NCBI GenBank assembly: GCA_024697945.1
Contig: JAILRU010000033.1
Coordinates: 1 to 64,000 of the forward strand
Origin: Bacteroidaceae bacterium
GTDB taxonomy: Bacteria; Bacteroidota; Bacteroidia; Bacteroidales; Bacteroidaceae
DNA length: 64,000 bases
Direction: 5' to 3'
Positions 34,425 through 43,788 of this stretch are shown piece by piece. The position numbers and the translations under genes were made by a program. Within the stretch, counting starts at the first letter, position 1; each line of letters begins with the position of its first letter. Below the pieces are notes generated by a model that saw only the letters and a list, made by a program, of their open reading frames with translations, did no database searches and was not told the origin of the DNA.

Positions 34425-36608
34425 TCACTTTTCCTTTTTCCCTTTTAACGGCTTGCACCCCATCTGCAGTTCCAGGGTTCCTCCTGCTGTCAGTTGTTCG
34501 TGGGTGAGGAAAGGCTCTGTCAGAGGTTTGCCGTTCAGCCGTGCACTTTGGATGAACTTGTTCTCTTCTGTGAGGTCCTTTGCCTTGATGGTGAATGACT
34601 TGCCGTCTGGCAGATGGAGTGTGGTCTTCTCGAAGAAGGGGCTACCTATTGCGTATGTCGTAGTACCAGGTGTAACGGGGAAAAATCCCATCATGGAGAA
34701 CACCACGAATGCTGACATACCGCCTCCGTCCTCATCACCCGGCATACCCAGGTAGGAGTCGATGAAGTAAGTATCGATAAGGCTGTGGATGTACTTCTGA
34801 GTCTTCCAGGGCACACCAACATAGTCATATAAATAAGGTATATGGAAGCTGGGTTCGTTGCCCATCTGGAACATGCCCATGAGTCCGGTGGCATCGGGCA
34901 GGACGTTATAGAAGCGGAACTTAGCTGTGCCTACGCCCATATGGAAGAGCTCGTCCAGCTTGGCTTCGGCCTTCTCGTGTCCGCCCATCAGTGTAAACAG
35001 TCCCTCCAGGTCGTGCTTCACGTCCCAGTTGAAGATGTAGGCGTTGTTCTCTGTGAAGTAGGCCCGTCCGTCGTGCATTGGGTTGAAGGGTTCCACCCAT
35101 TCGCCCTTGTCGTCCTTGGGCCACATCATCTGGCGGTCTTGGCGGAAGACGTTACGGTAGAACTTCGAGCGTTCCGTGAACAGTTGCTCGTCCTCGGTCT
35201 TGCCCAGAATCTTAGCCATTTGTGCAATGCACCAGTCGGAATAGCTGTTGACGGTTGTCAGCGAAACGCATTGACGGCGCTCCCAGTTGGTATCCACCTC
35301 GGGTATTGTCTCTGTTTCTCCTGGCCGGAGAGCGGGATAGTAGCCGTGGGCATTGTAGAAGGTATCGAGCGGAGTGGCAGGTCCTGTGCGCCAAGGCAAC
35401 ATGGTACGTTCCAGCGAATTCTTGCGGAAGCCTTCGTAGGCTGTCTCCAAGTCGAAGCGTAAACCCTTAGCCCATGCGTCCATCATCCAGACAGCCGCGA
35501 AGTTGCCCGTCATAGCAGCCCATTCTCCCGATGTCAGTGCAAAGCGTGGCATGATGCCGCTCTCCTTGTACATCTCGATGAAGGAGTTTATCTTCTGCAA
35601 CTCCATATCGGGGTTCAGGATGGTATGCAGAGGCTCCAGAGCGATGTGGGTGTCCCACACCCAGTTATCCACGAAGAAAGGCTCCTCCGACTCGTGTACC
35701 TTGCGGTCCCATGCACTGAAGAAACGTCCGTACTCGTTGATGTCAACCATGCGTTCCGAACAACGATAGAGTGCTGTATAGAAGGTACGCTTATGTGCTT
35801 CCGTACCGCCGCTCACCTCTATCTGTCCCAGTCGCTTCTCCCACGTGTTCTTGGCATCTTTCCTGACACGGTCGAAGTCGGACTGCGGAATCTCGCGCTC
35901 CATGTTGGCACGTGCCTGTTCCTTGTCAATGTACGAGATGCCGTAACGCATTGTCACCACATTCGCACCGCCGTCGTCTGCTATCAGCATCATGTTCTTG
36001 TCATCATCTGAAAGATTGAGGTCGAGCATGTCGCAGTCAAACTCGGCAAAGAGATACGCCGTCATGTTCTCCTTCGTCTCAGGCTGACCGAACTCGGCAG
36101 TGCCGGTCACAATGCGTTTGCTCTCATGGTCGTAGGAGCCGAAGAGTGTACGGTTGCGGAAGCGCATTAGGTGCTGACCCTCGCCGTCGAAGGTCATACG
36201 GATGATGCCGCTCTTCTTTGCAGGGGCGAACTCGAAGGTCACGCCGTCCAGTTGGGCGCGGTAGTAGTGGGGATGCGTCTCTTCGTTGTCGCAAATGCCA
36301 GGATCCGTCCATACACTTTCAGGGTCTGGTGTACAGAAGGGCATAAAGCCGAACACCCAGTGCCGACGGTGGTTAGGCATCTGCAAGGCAAAATCCTCTA
36401 TCCAGTCGTCCAGCATGCTGCTCCGCAGGGGAACGAAGCGCAACATCTCGTTGGGCAGGTGTATGGTCTGACGGGTTGTCTCAAGCAGGACGCTCACGCC
36501 GCCAATAGTCGGGTCGGCATAATCGGTCAGGGATTTCTTGGAGTCACCTCCACAAGCAAGCATCGTCAAGCAGATGCCTAATATCAGAGAAGAATATCTG
36601 AATGCCAT
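34425..36608 (-). CDS. GH92 alpha-mannosidase, lipoprotein
   Basis: A 727-residue GH92 enzyme. The N terminus MAFRYSSLILGICLTMLACG ends in a lipobox (LAC), so it is anchored in a membrane. Family landmarks are VWDTHIALEPLHTILNPDM near 315, GNEPSFHIPYLYDYVGVPWK near 595, then MPGDEDGGGMSAFVVFSMMG near 635, where most relatives have GNDD instead of GDED. It removes terminal mannose from N-glycans or yeast mannan using calcium. The last codons (KGKKEK) and the TGA stop come from an AAAAGTGAAAAGG repeat at about 34425-34446. It lies between the aldolase and the isomerase genes in one operon. Confidence 0.87.
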   Translation of the reverse strand: MAFRYSSLILGICLTMLACGGDSKKSLTDYADPTIGGVSVLLETTRQTIHLPNEMLRFVPLRSSMLDDWIEDFALQMPNHRRHWVFGFMPFCTPDPESVWTDPGICDNEETHPHYYRAQLDGVTFEFAPAKKSGIIRMTFDGEGQHLMRFRNRTLFGSYDHESKRIVTGTAEFGQPETKENMTAYLFAEFDCDMLDLNLSDDDKNMMLIADDGGANVVTMRYGISYIDKEQARANMEREIPQSDFDRVRKDAKNTWEKRLGQIEVSGGTEAHKRTFYTALYRCSERMVDINEYGRFFSAWDRKVHESEEPFFVDNWVWDTHIALEPLHTILNPDMELQKINSFIEMYKESGIMPRFALTSGEWAAMTGNFAAVWMMDAWAKGLRFDLETAYEGFRKNSLERTMLPWRTGPATPLDTFYNAHGYYPALRPGETETIPEVDTNWERRQCVSLTTVNSYSDWCIAQMAKILGKTEDEQLFTERSKFYRNVFRQDRQMMWPKDDKGEWVEPFNPMHDGRAYFTENNAYIFNWDVKHDLEGLFTLMGGHEKAEAKLDELFHMGVGTAKFRFYNVLPDATGLMGMFQMGNEPSFHIPYLYDYVGVPWKTQKYIHSLIDTYFIDSYLGMPGDEDGGGMSAFVVFSMMGFFPVTPGTTTYAIGSPFFEKTTLHLPDGKSFTIKAKDLTEENKFIQSARLNGKPLTEPFLTHEQLTAGGTLELQMGCKPLKGKKEK

Positions 36609-36676
36609 GATTTCAGTTTATTATTTCGACATTTCGTCATTACGTTATTTCGACGTTATTACGTTTTGCGGCCCGC

Positions 36677-37510
36677 CTATAGTCTCCCGTCGCTTTCGAA
36701 GAGTCGGATGTGCTCGCTTACCACTTCCCGCGAGGCATCAATCATCAACTGTTTCAGAGGAATGTATCCCTCGTCGGGTTTCTGTGCCAGACGTTTGTTA
36801 ATGCGCATCATGATGCCGCGCTGGATGGCTGTAGCAACATTAATCTTGCAGATGCCGTTGTGGATGCATGCCTTGAAGTCCTCCACGCTGGTGCCGCTGC
36901 CACCGTGCAGCACTAAGGGCAGACGGTTCGCCTCATGTATCTCAATAAGACGCTGGATGTTCAGTTGCGGAGTGTGGACATAGTGTCCGTGCAGGTTACC
37001 GATGGCAACTGCCAGGGCATCGATGCCCGTCTCTCCGACGAAGCGTACCGACTCCTCCACATCCGTGAAGACATCAGCGGTATCTACGCCAGAGTCACCC
37101 ACCTTGCCTAGCTCTGCCTCCACATCCACGCCGGCTGCTTTGGCGATACGGGTCACCTCACGGCTCGCTGCCACGTTCTCCTCGAAGGGAAGAGCCGCGC
37201 CGTCGAACATCACGGAGGTGAAGCCCAACCGTATGGCCCGGACGCAGGTCTCAAGGCTCTGGCCGTGGTCCAGGTGTACGCAGACGGGGACGGACGACCG
37301 CTTGGCGGCTTCGAGATAGAGCGGAGCCATCAGCTCCATCGGAGCTTCAGGGAACTGTACCTCAGCCAGTTGTAGGATAATCGGAGAACGCAGTTCCTCG
37401 GCAGCCTCGATGGCGCCCATCACGTTCTCTAAACTAAGACAGTTGAATGCACCAACGGCATAATGTCGCTCATTGGCGTCTTTCAGTATTTCACTCAGTG
37501 TAACAAGCAT
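36677..37510 (-). CDS. Class II ketose-bisphosphate aldolase
   Basis: A 277-residue zinc aldolase (MLVTLSEILKDANERHYAVG). Zinc His residues are in CVHLDHGQS near 85, NLHGHYVH near 178 and LHGGSGTS near 205; EAELGKVGDSG carries the conserved Glu. It belongs to the fructose/tagatose bisphosphate aldolase family. As the first gene of the GH92-isomerase-kinase operon, it probably cleaves the sugar phosphate formed by the PfkB kinase. Whether that is fructose 1-phosphate, a bisphosphate or another ketose phosphate is open. The 65-base gap before the M23 gene is all AT-rich repeat. Confidence 0.85.
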   Translation of the reverse strand: MLVTLSEILKDANERHYAVGAFNCLSLENVMGAIEAAEELRSPIILQLAEVQFPEAPMELMAPLYLEAAKRSSVPVCVHLDHGQSLETCVRAIRLGFTSVMFDGAALPFEENVAASREVTRIAKAAGVDVEAELGKVGDSGVDTADVFTDVEESVRFVGETGIDALAVAIGNLHGHYVHTPQLNIQRLIEIHEANRLPLVLHGGSGTSVEDFKACIHNGICKINVATAIQRGIMMRINKRLAQKPDEGYIPLKQLMIDASREVVSEHIRLFESDGRL

Positions 37511-37575
37511 GGTATAAGTTTATGATTTATAAGTTAATTAGTTTTTGAGTATATAAGTTTATAAGTTCATGAGTT

Positions 37576-38214
37576 CTACTCTACTTCATGGGCGGAGAAT
37601 TTCAGGGTGCCGTTCTTCTGTTTTGTGACGACGAAGATCTGGCGGCGAAGGGCCCTGTTGGGATGGTCGTAGATGCGCTCGGAGTCGAAAGCCTTGCCCT
37701 TGACTCGGACTTCAAAATGCAGATGGTCGGTCGTGGCACGGCCTGTGCGTCCTTCTATGCCGATGGGGTCGCCCGCGTGCAGCCACTGCCCTACCTTGAC
37801 GAGGTTGCGGGAATGGTGGCTGTAGAGCGTCTCAAGTCCATTGGCGTGCCTCAGGATGACGCAATACCCGTAGCCGTAGTGAGGTCCGGAGAGAATCACT
37901 TCGCCTGGAAAAGCGGCGCGGGTGGTGTCACCCGCAAAAGTCTTGATGTCTGTACCTCCATGATGGCGGTCTCCTCCGAATGGACTAATGACCTTGCCTC
38001 CAGGAAGCGGATAGCACCATTCTTCTATGGTATAGTTGGCGAAGTTGATGGTGAACTGGTCGCCGTGAGCGAAGGGGTCCTTCGCCGCTGCAACCTTCAT
38101 CACCTGCCACTCGTCGATGTCGGGAAGGTCGTCCTGAGCATATACAAACGAATAAGTTAAAAAGTTAAAATGTAAAAACGTGAAGATGAGTAATAATAAT
38201 TGCAGTCGTTTCAT
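37576..38214 (-). CDS. Exported M23 family metallopeptidase
   Basis: A 212-residue LytM-type peptidoglycan endopeptidase. The zinc site is intact: HHGGTDIK (His and Asp, near 90-97) and DHLHFEVR (HxH, near 163-170). It has a signal peptide, whose hydrophobic core (FTFLHFNFLTYSF) is encoded by a TTTTTACATTTTAACTTTTT repeat at about 38150-38195 of the kind found between genes. It would cut peptide cross-links in the cell wall. It is last in the run hpt, adk, obg, pgeF, M23. Confidence 0.87.
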   Translation of the reverse strand: MKRLQLLLLIFTFLHFNFLTYSFVYAQDDLPDIDEWQVMKVAAAKDPFAHGDQFTINFANYTIEEWCYPLPGGKVISPFGGDRHHGGTDIKTFAGDTTRAAFPGEVILSGPHYGYGYCVILRHANGLETLYSHHSRNLVKVGQWLHAGDPIGIEGRTGRATTDHLHFEVRVKGKAFDSERIYDHPNRALRRQIFVVTKQKNGTLKFSAHEVE

Positions 38215-38239
38215 TTCTTTATATTTTAATTTTTAACTT

Positions 38240-38881
38240 TTAATCTTTTATAAAGATTCCATTGTAGTTGCGTCCGGTGTTTATGGTCTCGCGACGGGCG
38301 CTATAGAAATCCATTGACGAACGGGTGCATATTCCTTCGATGAAGATGTCTGTAATGCCTTCCTGCTCGAGGAGCCATCGGTTGGCGTCCCAAAGGTCGA
38401 TGTGCCAAGTCCCCACCCTCTTTGAGATGCGTTCCATCGGGAACCCTTCTGCCTGGAATGCCTCATAGACTTCGTCACCTACTTCGAACCAGTCAATCGA
38501 GATACCCGGTCCGATGATGGCGTGCAAGTCGCCGGGACTTTGAGGCTGCATCTGTCTGACGGTCTTCTGCACTATTCGGGCTACTGTTCCTCGCCAACCG
38601 GCATGAACGGCGGCCACGATGCGCTTCCTCGTATCGTATAATAGAATGGGAATGCAATCGGCTGTCTTGACACAGACGCAGAGCCCGGGCTGGTCGGTGA
38701 TGACGGCATCGGTCTGTTCGGGTCGGCCAGGCTCCCTCATCCAGCAGATATTGTCGGAGTGTACCTGTCGCGGCAAAGCGAGGTCCTTGAGGCGAAGTCC
38801 CAACGCCTCTACCCCACTGTCCCTGCCGGTCGTGAAGGCCGTGAGCCAGTCGGGAGTATGGTAGATGATGAGGTTATTCAT
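38240..38881 (-). CDS. pgeF: Purine nucleoside phosphorylase/laccase-domain protein PgeF (YfiH)
   Basis: About 213 residues starting [12 protein letters not shown]. Zinc ligands of the YfiH family are in [16 protein letters not shown] and [20 protein letters not shown] is another family mark. Members act as purine nucleoside phosphorylase/adenosine deaminase and as a peptidoglycan-editing factor. The ATG at 38881 overlaps the end of obg by eight bases; longer starts (38890, 38935) would lie deeper within obg. An M23 peptidase follows, consistent with a link to the cell wall. Confidence 0.87.
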   Translation of the reverse strand: MNNLIIYHTPDWLTAFTTGRDSGVEALGLRLKDLALPRQVHSDNICWMREPGRPEQTDAVITDQPGLCVCVKTADCIPILLYDTRKRIVAAVHAGWRGTVARIVQKTVRQMQPQSPGDLHAIIGPGISIDWFEVGDEVYEAFQAEGFPMERISKRVGTWHIDLWDANRWLLEQEGITDIFIEGICTRSSMDFYSARRETINTGRNYNGIFIKD

Positions 38882-40046
38882 CGTCTTCATATACAAAGTC
38901 CTCCAACTCGTCCACATCCTCAATGGCATCAGCATCGAGGATTTCTATTTCTTCGTCCTCGCCTTCGTCGAGCATCTCCTGTTGGAAGGTAGAGATATCC
39001 TTGTTACGGTGAACGATTCGTTCCTGTTGAGTGATGGCGGCAATCTTGTTGCTTTCGCTGTTCATGGTCGTCCAAAGGAGGTCCTTGAGCCTGTCGAGTC
39101 CGTTTCCCGTCACAGCGCTGATGAAGACGTGCGGCAAGTCCTCGGGCAGGTCTTCGGAGAGCATTTGCTGCAGTTCGTCGTCCAGGAGGTCAGTCTTGGT
39201 GATGGCGAGGACGCGCTGCTTGTCGAGCATCTCAGGATTGAAGTTGCGCAGTTCGCCAAGCAGGACCTCGTACTCATGCCGTATGTCGTCGGTATCGCCA
39301 GGTACCATGAAGAGCAACAGGGAGTTACGCTCTATATGACGCAGGAAACGGAGCCCAAGTCCACGGCCTTCGGAAGCACCCTCTATGATACCTGGAATAT
39401 CGGCCATCACAAACGACTGACCGCCTCTGTATGGCACGATGCCGAGCGATGGCTCCATCGTCGTGAAGGGATAGCCGGCAATCTTCGGTCTCGCACTGGA
39501 GAGGGCACTTAGCAAGGTGCTCTTCCCTGCATTAGGGAAGCCTACGAGTCCCACATCGGCCAGGAGTTTGAGTTCGAGTATGACGGTGCGTTCCATCATC
39601 GGTTCGCCAGGTTGGGCATAACGCGGAGCCTGATTGGTGGCGGTGGCGAAGTGCTTGTTGCCCATACCGCCACGACCGCCCTTGAGGAGCATCACTATCT
39701 GTCCGTCGTCGGTTACGTCGCAAAGATATTCACCTGTCTCAGCATCATATACGACGGTACCGCATGGGACGTCGATGTAGCGGTCCTCACCGTCGGCACC
39801 TGTACTGCCGCTTGGTCCTCCGTTGCCTCCGTGCCCGGCAAAAACGTGCCGTTCGTAGCGAAGATGCAGAAGCGTCCAGTAGTTGTGGTTGCCTCGCAGA
39901 TAGACGTGTCCGCCTCTGCCTCCGTCGCCGCCGTCCGGCCCGCCATTGGGGACATACTTGGCGCGATGCATGTGCATAGAGCCGCGACCGCCCTTGCCCG
40001 AGCGGCAGCAAATCTTGACGTAATCTACGAAGTTGCTTTCGCTCAT
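38874..40046 (-). CDS. obg: Obg/CgtA ribosome-assembly GTPase
   Basis: A 390-residue GTPase. The glycine-rich Obg fold (about 1-158: [20 protein letters not shown]) precedes the G domain with G1 GFPNAGKST near 168, switch TTMEPSLG, G3 DIPGIIEGA and G4 TKTDLLDD, and ends in an acidic tail (VYEDDE). It acts in 50S subunit maturation and responds to (p)ppGpp, which links it to the RelA encoded at 5.1 kb. It overlaps adk by four bases and pgeF by eight. Confidence 0.95.
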   Translation of the reverse strand: MSESNFVDYVKICCRSGKGGRGSMHMHRAKYVPNGGPDGGDGGRGGHVYLRGNHNYWTLLHLRYERHVFAGHGGNGGPSGSTGADGEDRYIDVPCGTVVYDAETGEYLCDVTDDGQIVMLLKGGRGGMGNKHFATATNQAPRYAQPGEPMMERTVILELKLLADVGLVGFPNAGKSTLLSALSSARPKIAGYPFTTMEPSLGIVPYRGGQSFVMADIPGIIEGASEGRGLGLRFLRHIERNSLLLFMVPGDTDDIRHEYEVLLGELRNFNPEMLDKQRVLAITKTDLLDDELQQMLSEDLPEDLPHVFISAVTGNGLDRLKDLLWTTMNSESNKIAAITQQERIVHRNKDISTFQQEMLDEGEDEEIEILDADAIEDVDELEDFVYEDDE

Positions 40047-40624
40047 CCTTCCACTTTATCCAGTAACTCGAAGATAGAGGCAATCATACCTTCTTTTGTG
40101 GGGGTGTTGGACCAGTAGAAGGTGTTGCGGATGCCTTCGCGCTCGAACCACTCAATCAGGGGAGCGGTCTGCTTTTGGTAAACCTCGAAGCGCTTCTTGA
40201 TAGTCTCTTCGTTGTCGTCGGCACGACCCTGTTCCTTGGCGCGACGCAACAGACGGAACATGAGGATGTCCTCTTCTACCACCAGTTCAATCATGATTCC
40301 CAACTCGTGGCCGCGTTCTGCAAGCATCTTCTTCAGGGCCTCGGCCTGTGCGATGGTACGAGGGAAGCCGTCGAAGATGACACCCTTGCCGGCAGGCTGA
40401 GCGTCGTAGGTCTTGGCCAGAATGTCAATCATGAGCTCGTCTGGGATGAGCTGGCCGTTGGAGATATATCCCTGGGCAATTTTACCCAGTTCTGTACCGT
40501 TCTTGATTTCTGCACGCAGCACGTCACCGGTACTGATGTGACCCATGCCGTAACGTTCTACAATCGCATCGCTGTAGGTGCCTTTGCCCGAACCTGGGGC
40601 ACCAAAGATAATAATATTCTTCAT
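40043..40624 (-). CDS. adk: Adenylate kinase
   Basis: A 193-residue short-form adenylate kinase: P-loop [12 protein letters not shown] at 8-19, [25 protein letters not shown] near 83 and [20 protein letters not shown] as the short LID. It interconverts ATP, ADP and AMP. No zinc-binding LID is present, normal for this group. It overlaps obg by four bases. The 24-base gap after hpt holds TTTTGAA repeats like those inside dxs. Confidence 0.95.
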   Translation of the reverse strand: MKNIIIFGAPGSGKGTYSDAIVERYGMGHISTGDVLRAEIKNGTELGKIAQGYISNGQLIPDELMIDILAKTYDAQPAGKGVIFDGFPRTIAQAEALKKMLAERGHELGIMIELVVEEDILMFRLLRRAKEQGRADDNEETIKKRFEVYQKQTAPLIEWFEREGIRNTFYWSNTPTKEGMIASIFELLDKVEG

Positions 40625-40648
40625 TATATTGTGTTTTGAATTTTGAAT

Positions 40649-41200
40649 TTACTGATTTTGAATTATAGTATATATATCCTTTGTGTTACGTCCAAAGCCA
40701 TCATAGTCCAAGCCAAAGCCAACGACGAAGTCATCGGGAATCTCCTTGCAGCAGTAGCGGATATCGAGCTTGACCTGCAGCTTTGTCGGCTTAAGCAGAA
40801 GCGTGCAGATGTCGATGCTCGCGGGATTGTGCCCTTTCAGCGTATCGAGCATGTGAGCCATTGTGAGACCCGTATCGACAATATCCTCTACGATGATGAC
40901 GGGGCGGTCGGTGATGTCGATGTTCAGTCCGATTACTTCGCGAATGCTGCCAGTCGAGTTCGTGCCTTGATAGGATGCAAGCTTGACGAAAGAAATCTCG
41001 CAGGGCAAATCAATCTCCCTGAGGAGGTCTGCAGCAAAAATGAAGGAGCCATTGAGGACTGCGAGAAAGACGGGCTGACGTCCTGCATAGTCGCGGGTAA
41101 TCTCGTCGGCAACACGCTTTATCTGCTGCTTTAGTTCCAATTCCGGAATGGAGATGGCGAATGTCTTGTCCTTCACTTGAATGGTTTCTTGTTTTTGCAT
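40649..41200 (-). CDS. hpt: Hypoxanthine phosphoribosyltransferase
   Basis: A 183-residue PRTase with the PRPP-binding loop VIIVEDIVDTGLTM near 98-111, the flexible loop SFVKLASYQGTNSTG near 70 and the C-terminal VVGFGLDYDG that recognises the purine. It salvages hypoxanthine and guanine. First of the hpt-adk-obg-pgeF-M23 run. The Crp-like regulator gene ends 11 bases upstream, so it may be part of the same transcript. Confidence 0.93.
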   Translation of the reverse strand: MQKQETIQVKDKTFAISIPELELKQQIKRVADEITRDYAGRQPVFLAVLNGSFIFAADLLREIDLPCEISFVKLASYQGTNSTGSIREVIGLNIDITDRPVIIVEDIVDTGLTMAHMLDTLKGHNPASIDICTLLLKPTKLQVKLDIRYCCKEIPDDFVVGFGLDYDGFGRNTKDIYTIIQNQ

Positions 41201-41211
41201 AGGGTATTGAT

Positions 41212-41811
41212 TTATTTTGTGTTTGTGTGTGTTCCTATTGAAGCTCCGCGAACGCGGCTAAGCGTCTCTGGTGTCATCTGCAGGAAGCTGGCGATATGTA
41301 CCATCGGAGCCCGCAGGATGATTTCCGGTTTCTCGCGCAGGAGGCGGTCGTAGCGCTCTGCGGCATTTTCGAAGCGCTGGCTGTCAGCGTGTTCCTGACT
41401 GCTGATGGCAACGTGCTCCAGAATCTTGCGGTAGAGCATTTCAATCTCCTGATTGCGTTCCATCAGGTTGTGGAGCTTATCGTATGGAATGGCATAGAGC
41501 GTCGTGTTCTCGAGTGCCTCGACGATGAGGCGGCTGGGCTCCTGCTTGAGGAAACTCTCGATGCAGAAGACGATTCGTCCCTCGAACGAGAAGTGTTCGG
41601 TGACATCCTTCTTGTTCTTGTAGTAGTACTGCCGCACCATTCCCTTCTCCACGAAATAGAGGTCGCGGCACACCTTTCCTTCCTCCAGAATGGTATCGCC
41701 TTTCTGAAACTTCATAGGAATTAGGATGCTGCCCAATATCTCGATTCCGGAGAAACTCATGGGGCAGTAGATACGAGTGATTTCCCGTGCAATATCGCGA
41801 CAACTATTCAT
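41212..41811 (-). CDS. Crp/Fnr-family transcription regulator
   Basis: A 199-residue protein with a cyclic-nucleotide-binding-type barrel (FQKGDTILEEGKVCRDLYFV, about 33-120) and a short C-terminal helix-turn-helix (MVHIASFLQMTPETLSRVRG, about 168-188). No cysteine cluster for an iron-sulphur centre is evident. The ligand and targets are unknown. It is encoded just upstream of hpt on the same strand. The 60-base gap to lepA (41812-41871) is nearly all TTTTTAACTTTTT/TTTTCACCTTTTC repeat. Confidence 0.83.
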   Translation of the reverse strand: MNSCRDIAREITRIYCPMSFSGIEILGSILIPMKFQKGDTILEEGKVCRDLYFVEKGMVRQYYYKNKKDVTEHFSFEGRIVFCIESFLKQEPSRLIVEALENTTLYAIPYDKLHNLMERNQEIEMLYRKILEHVAISSQEHADSQRFENAAERYDRLLREKPEIILRAPMVHIASFLQMTPETLSRVRGASIGTHTNTK

Positions 41812-41871
41812 CTTTTAACTTTTTAACTTTTTCACATTTTTTTTCACCTTTTCAACTTTTGTGTAAGGTCC

Positions 41872-43674
41872 TTAATCCAACTTCAGCACAGCGAGGAATG
41901 CTTTCTGCGGTACCTGTACATTACCTATCTGCTTCATGCGCTTCTTACCTCGTTTCTGCTTTTCCAAGAGTTTGCGTTTGCGGCTCACATCACCTCCGTA
42001 GCACTTGGCAAGGACGTCCTTTCGCACTTGCTTGACCGTCTCGCGGGCGATAATCTTCGCTCCGATGGCTGCCTGGATGGCTATGTCGAACTGCTGTCTC
42101 GGCAACAGTTCCTTCAGCTTCTCGCACATCCTTCTGCCGAAGGTCTCAGCATTGTCGAAATGAGTCAGCGTGGAGAGCGCATCGACGGGTTCGCCGTTGA
42201 GCAGGATATCCATCTTGACCAGCTTGCTGGGGCGATAGCCGTCCTGATGATAGTCGAAGGAGGCATAGCCCTTCGAGATGCTCTTGAGCTTGTCGTAGAA
42301 GTCAATGACGATTTCACCCAGAGGCATTGCGTATTGCAGCTCCACGCGGTTACCGCTGATGTATTCCTGTTTGAGGAGCTCGCCCCGCTTGCCGAGACAG
42401 AGCGTCATGATGGGACCGATGAAGTTTGCCGTCGTAATGACGGAGGCATGTATGTAGGGCTCCTCTATGTGGTCGATGAGAGTCTGGTCGGGCATACCGC
42501 TCGGGTTGTGCACCTCCTGCATGTTTCCCTGCTTGTCATAGACAAGGTAGGAAACGTTGGGGACGGTGGTAATGACGTCCATGTCGAACTCACGGTCGAG
42601 GCGTTCCTGAATGATTTCCATGTGCAGCAGGCCGAGGAATCCGCAGCGGAACCCGAAGCCGAGGGCAACGGAGCTCTCCGGCTGGAAGGTGAGGGAGGCA
42701 TCGTTGAGTTGCAGCTTCTCGAGCGAGGCACGCAGGTTCTCGAAGTCCTCCGTCTCAATGGGATAGACGCCTGCAAAGACCATCGGCTTCACCTCCTCGA
42801 AGCCCGAAATGGCTTCCTTGCAAGGATTTTCCACTGTTGTTATCGTATCGCCCACCTTGACCTCCGTAGCAGTCTTGATGCCCGAGACGATGTAGCCCAC
42901 GTCGCCACAATGCAGCACCTGTTTGGGCACCATGTCCATCTTCAGCACACCGATTTCGTCGGCTTTGTATTCCTTGCCGGTATTGATGAACTGCACCTGG
43001 TCGCCGCTCCTCATCGTACCGTTCACAATCTTGAAGTAAGCGATGATGCCTCGGAAGCTGTTGAAGACGGAGTCGAAGATGAGTGCCTGGAGTGGAGCCT
43101 TTTCGTCACCCTTCGGACAGGGGATGCGCTCCACAACAGCCCTCAGGATGTCCTCTACGCCCATACCCGTCTTGCCGCTGGCACGAATGATTTCCTCGCG
43201 TTTGCAGCCGATGAGGTCAACAATCTCGTCCTCCACCTCTTCTGGCATAGCGTTGGGCATATCGCACTTGTTGATGACGGGTATGATTTCCAGGTCGTGG
43301 TCGATGGCCATATAGAGGTTGCTGATGGTCTGAGCCTGAACGCCTTGGGTGGCATCCACAACCAGCAGCGCCCCTTCGCAGGCTGCAATGCTTCGGCTCA
43401 CTTCGTAGCTGAAGTCCACATGTCCCGGAGTATCGATAAGGTTGAGGATGTATTTGCCTTTTTCAATTTGTCCGTTGTCACCCTGGTAGTCGTACTCCAT
43501 CTGGATGGCGTGACTCTTGATGGTGATACCACGTTCCTGCTCCAGATCCATGTCGTCGAGCATTTGCCCCTTCGTCACAGCAATCGTCTTGGTGTATTCC
43601 AGCAGACGGTCTGCCAAGGTGCTTTTCCCGTGGTCTATATGAGCGATGATGCAGAAATTGCGTATATGTTGCAT
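41872..43674 (-). CDS. lepA: Elongation factor 4 (LepA)
   Basis: A 600-residue translational GTPase of standard LepA length. G1 AHIDHGKST at 10-18, then [18 protein letters not shown] and NKCDMPNA; the C-terminal LepA-specific domain ends in [20 protein letters not shown]. It can back-translocate ribosomes and aids growth under ionic stress. A well-formed promoter lies at 43697-43727. Confidence 0.96.
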   Translation of the reverse strand: MQHIRNFCIIAHIDHGKSTLADRLLEYTKTIAVTKGQMLDDMDLEQERGITIKSHAIQMEYDYQGDNGQIEKGKYILNLIDTPGHVDFSYEVSRSIAACEGALLVVDATQGVQAQTISNLYMAIDHDLEIIPVINKCDMPNAMPEEVEDEIVDLIGCKREEIIRASGKTGMGVEDILRAVVERIPCPKGDEKAPLQALIFDSVFNSFRGIIAYFKIVNGTMRSGDQVQFINTGKEYKADEIGVLKMDMVPKQVLHCGDVGYIVSGIKTATEVKVGDTITTVENPCKEAISGFEEVKPMVFAGVYPIETEDFENLRASLEKLQLNDASLTFQPESSVALGFGFRCGFLGLLHMEIIQERLDREFDMDVITTVPNVSYLVYDKQGNMQEVHNPSGMPDQTLIDHIEEPYIHASVITTANFIGPIMTLCLGKRGELLKQEYISGNRVELQYAMPLGEIVIDFYDKLKSISKGYASFDYHQDGYRPSKLVKMDILLNGEPVDALSTLTHFDNAETFGRRMCEKLKELLPRQQFDIAIQAAIGAKIIARETVKQVRKDVLAKCYGGDVSRKRKLLEKQKRGKKRMKQIGNVQVPQKAFLAVLKLD

Positions 43675-43696
43675 GGAGAATATATATTACGTGCCG

Positions 43697-43727
43697 CAAA
43701 TGTACAAAAAAAAAATGACTTGGCAAA
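43697..43727 (-). promoter_or_regulatory. Bacteroidetes promoter for lepA
   Basis: On the minus strand, TTTG (plus 43724-43727), a 19-base spacer and TACATTTG (plus 43697-43704). The lepA start is about 23 bases downstream. Confidence 0.75.
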
Positions 43728-43788
43728 CTCATTAACTCATAAACTCATAAACTTTTTAATTTTTTTTACATTTTCACCTTTTTACCTT

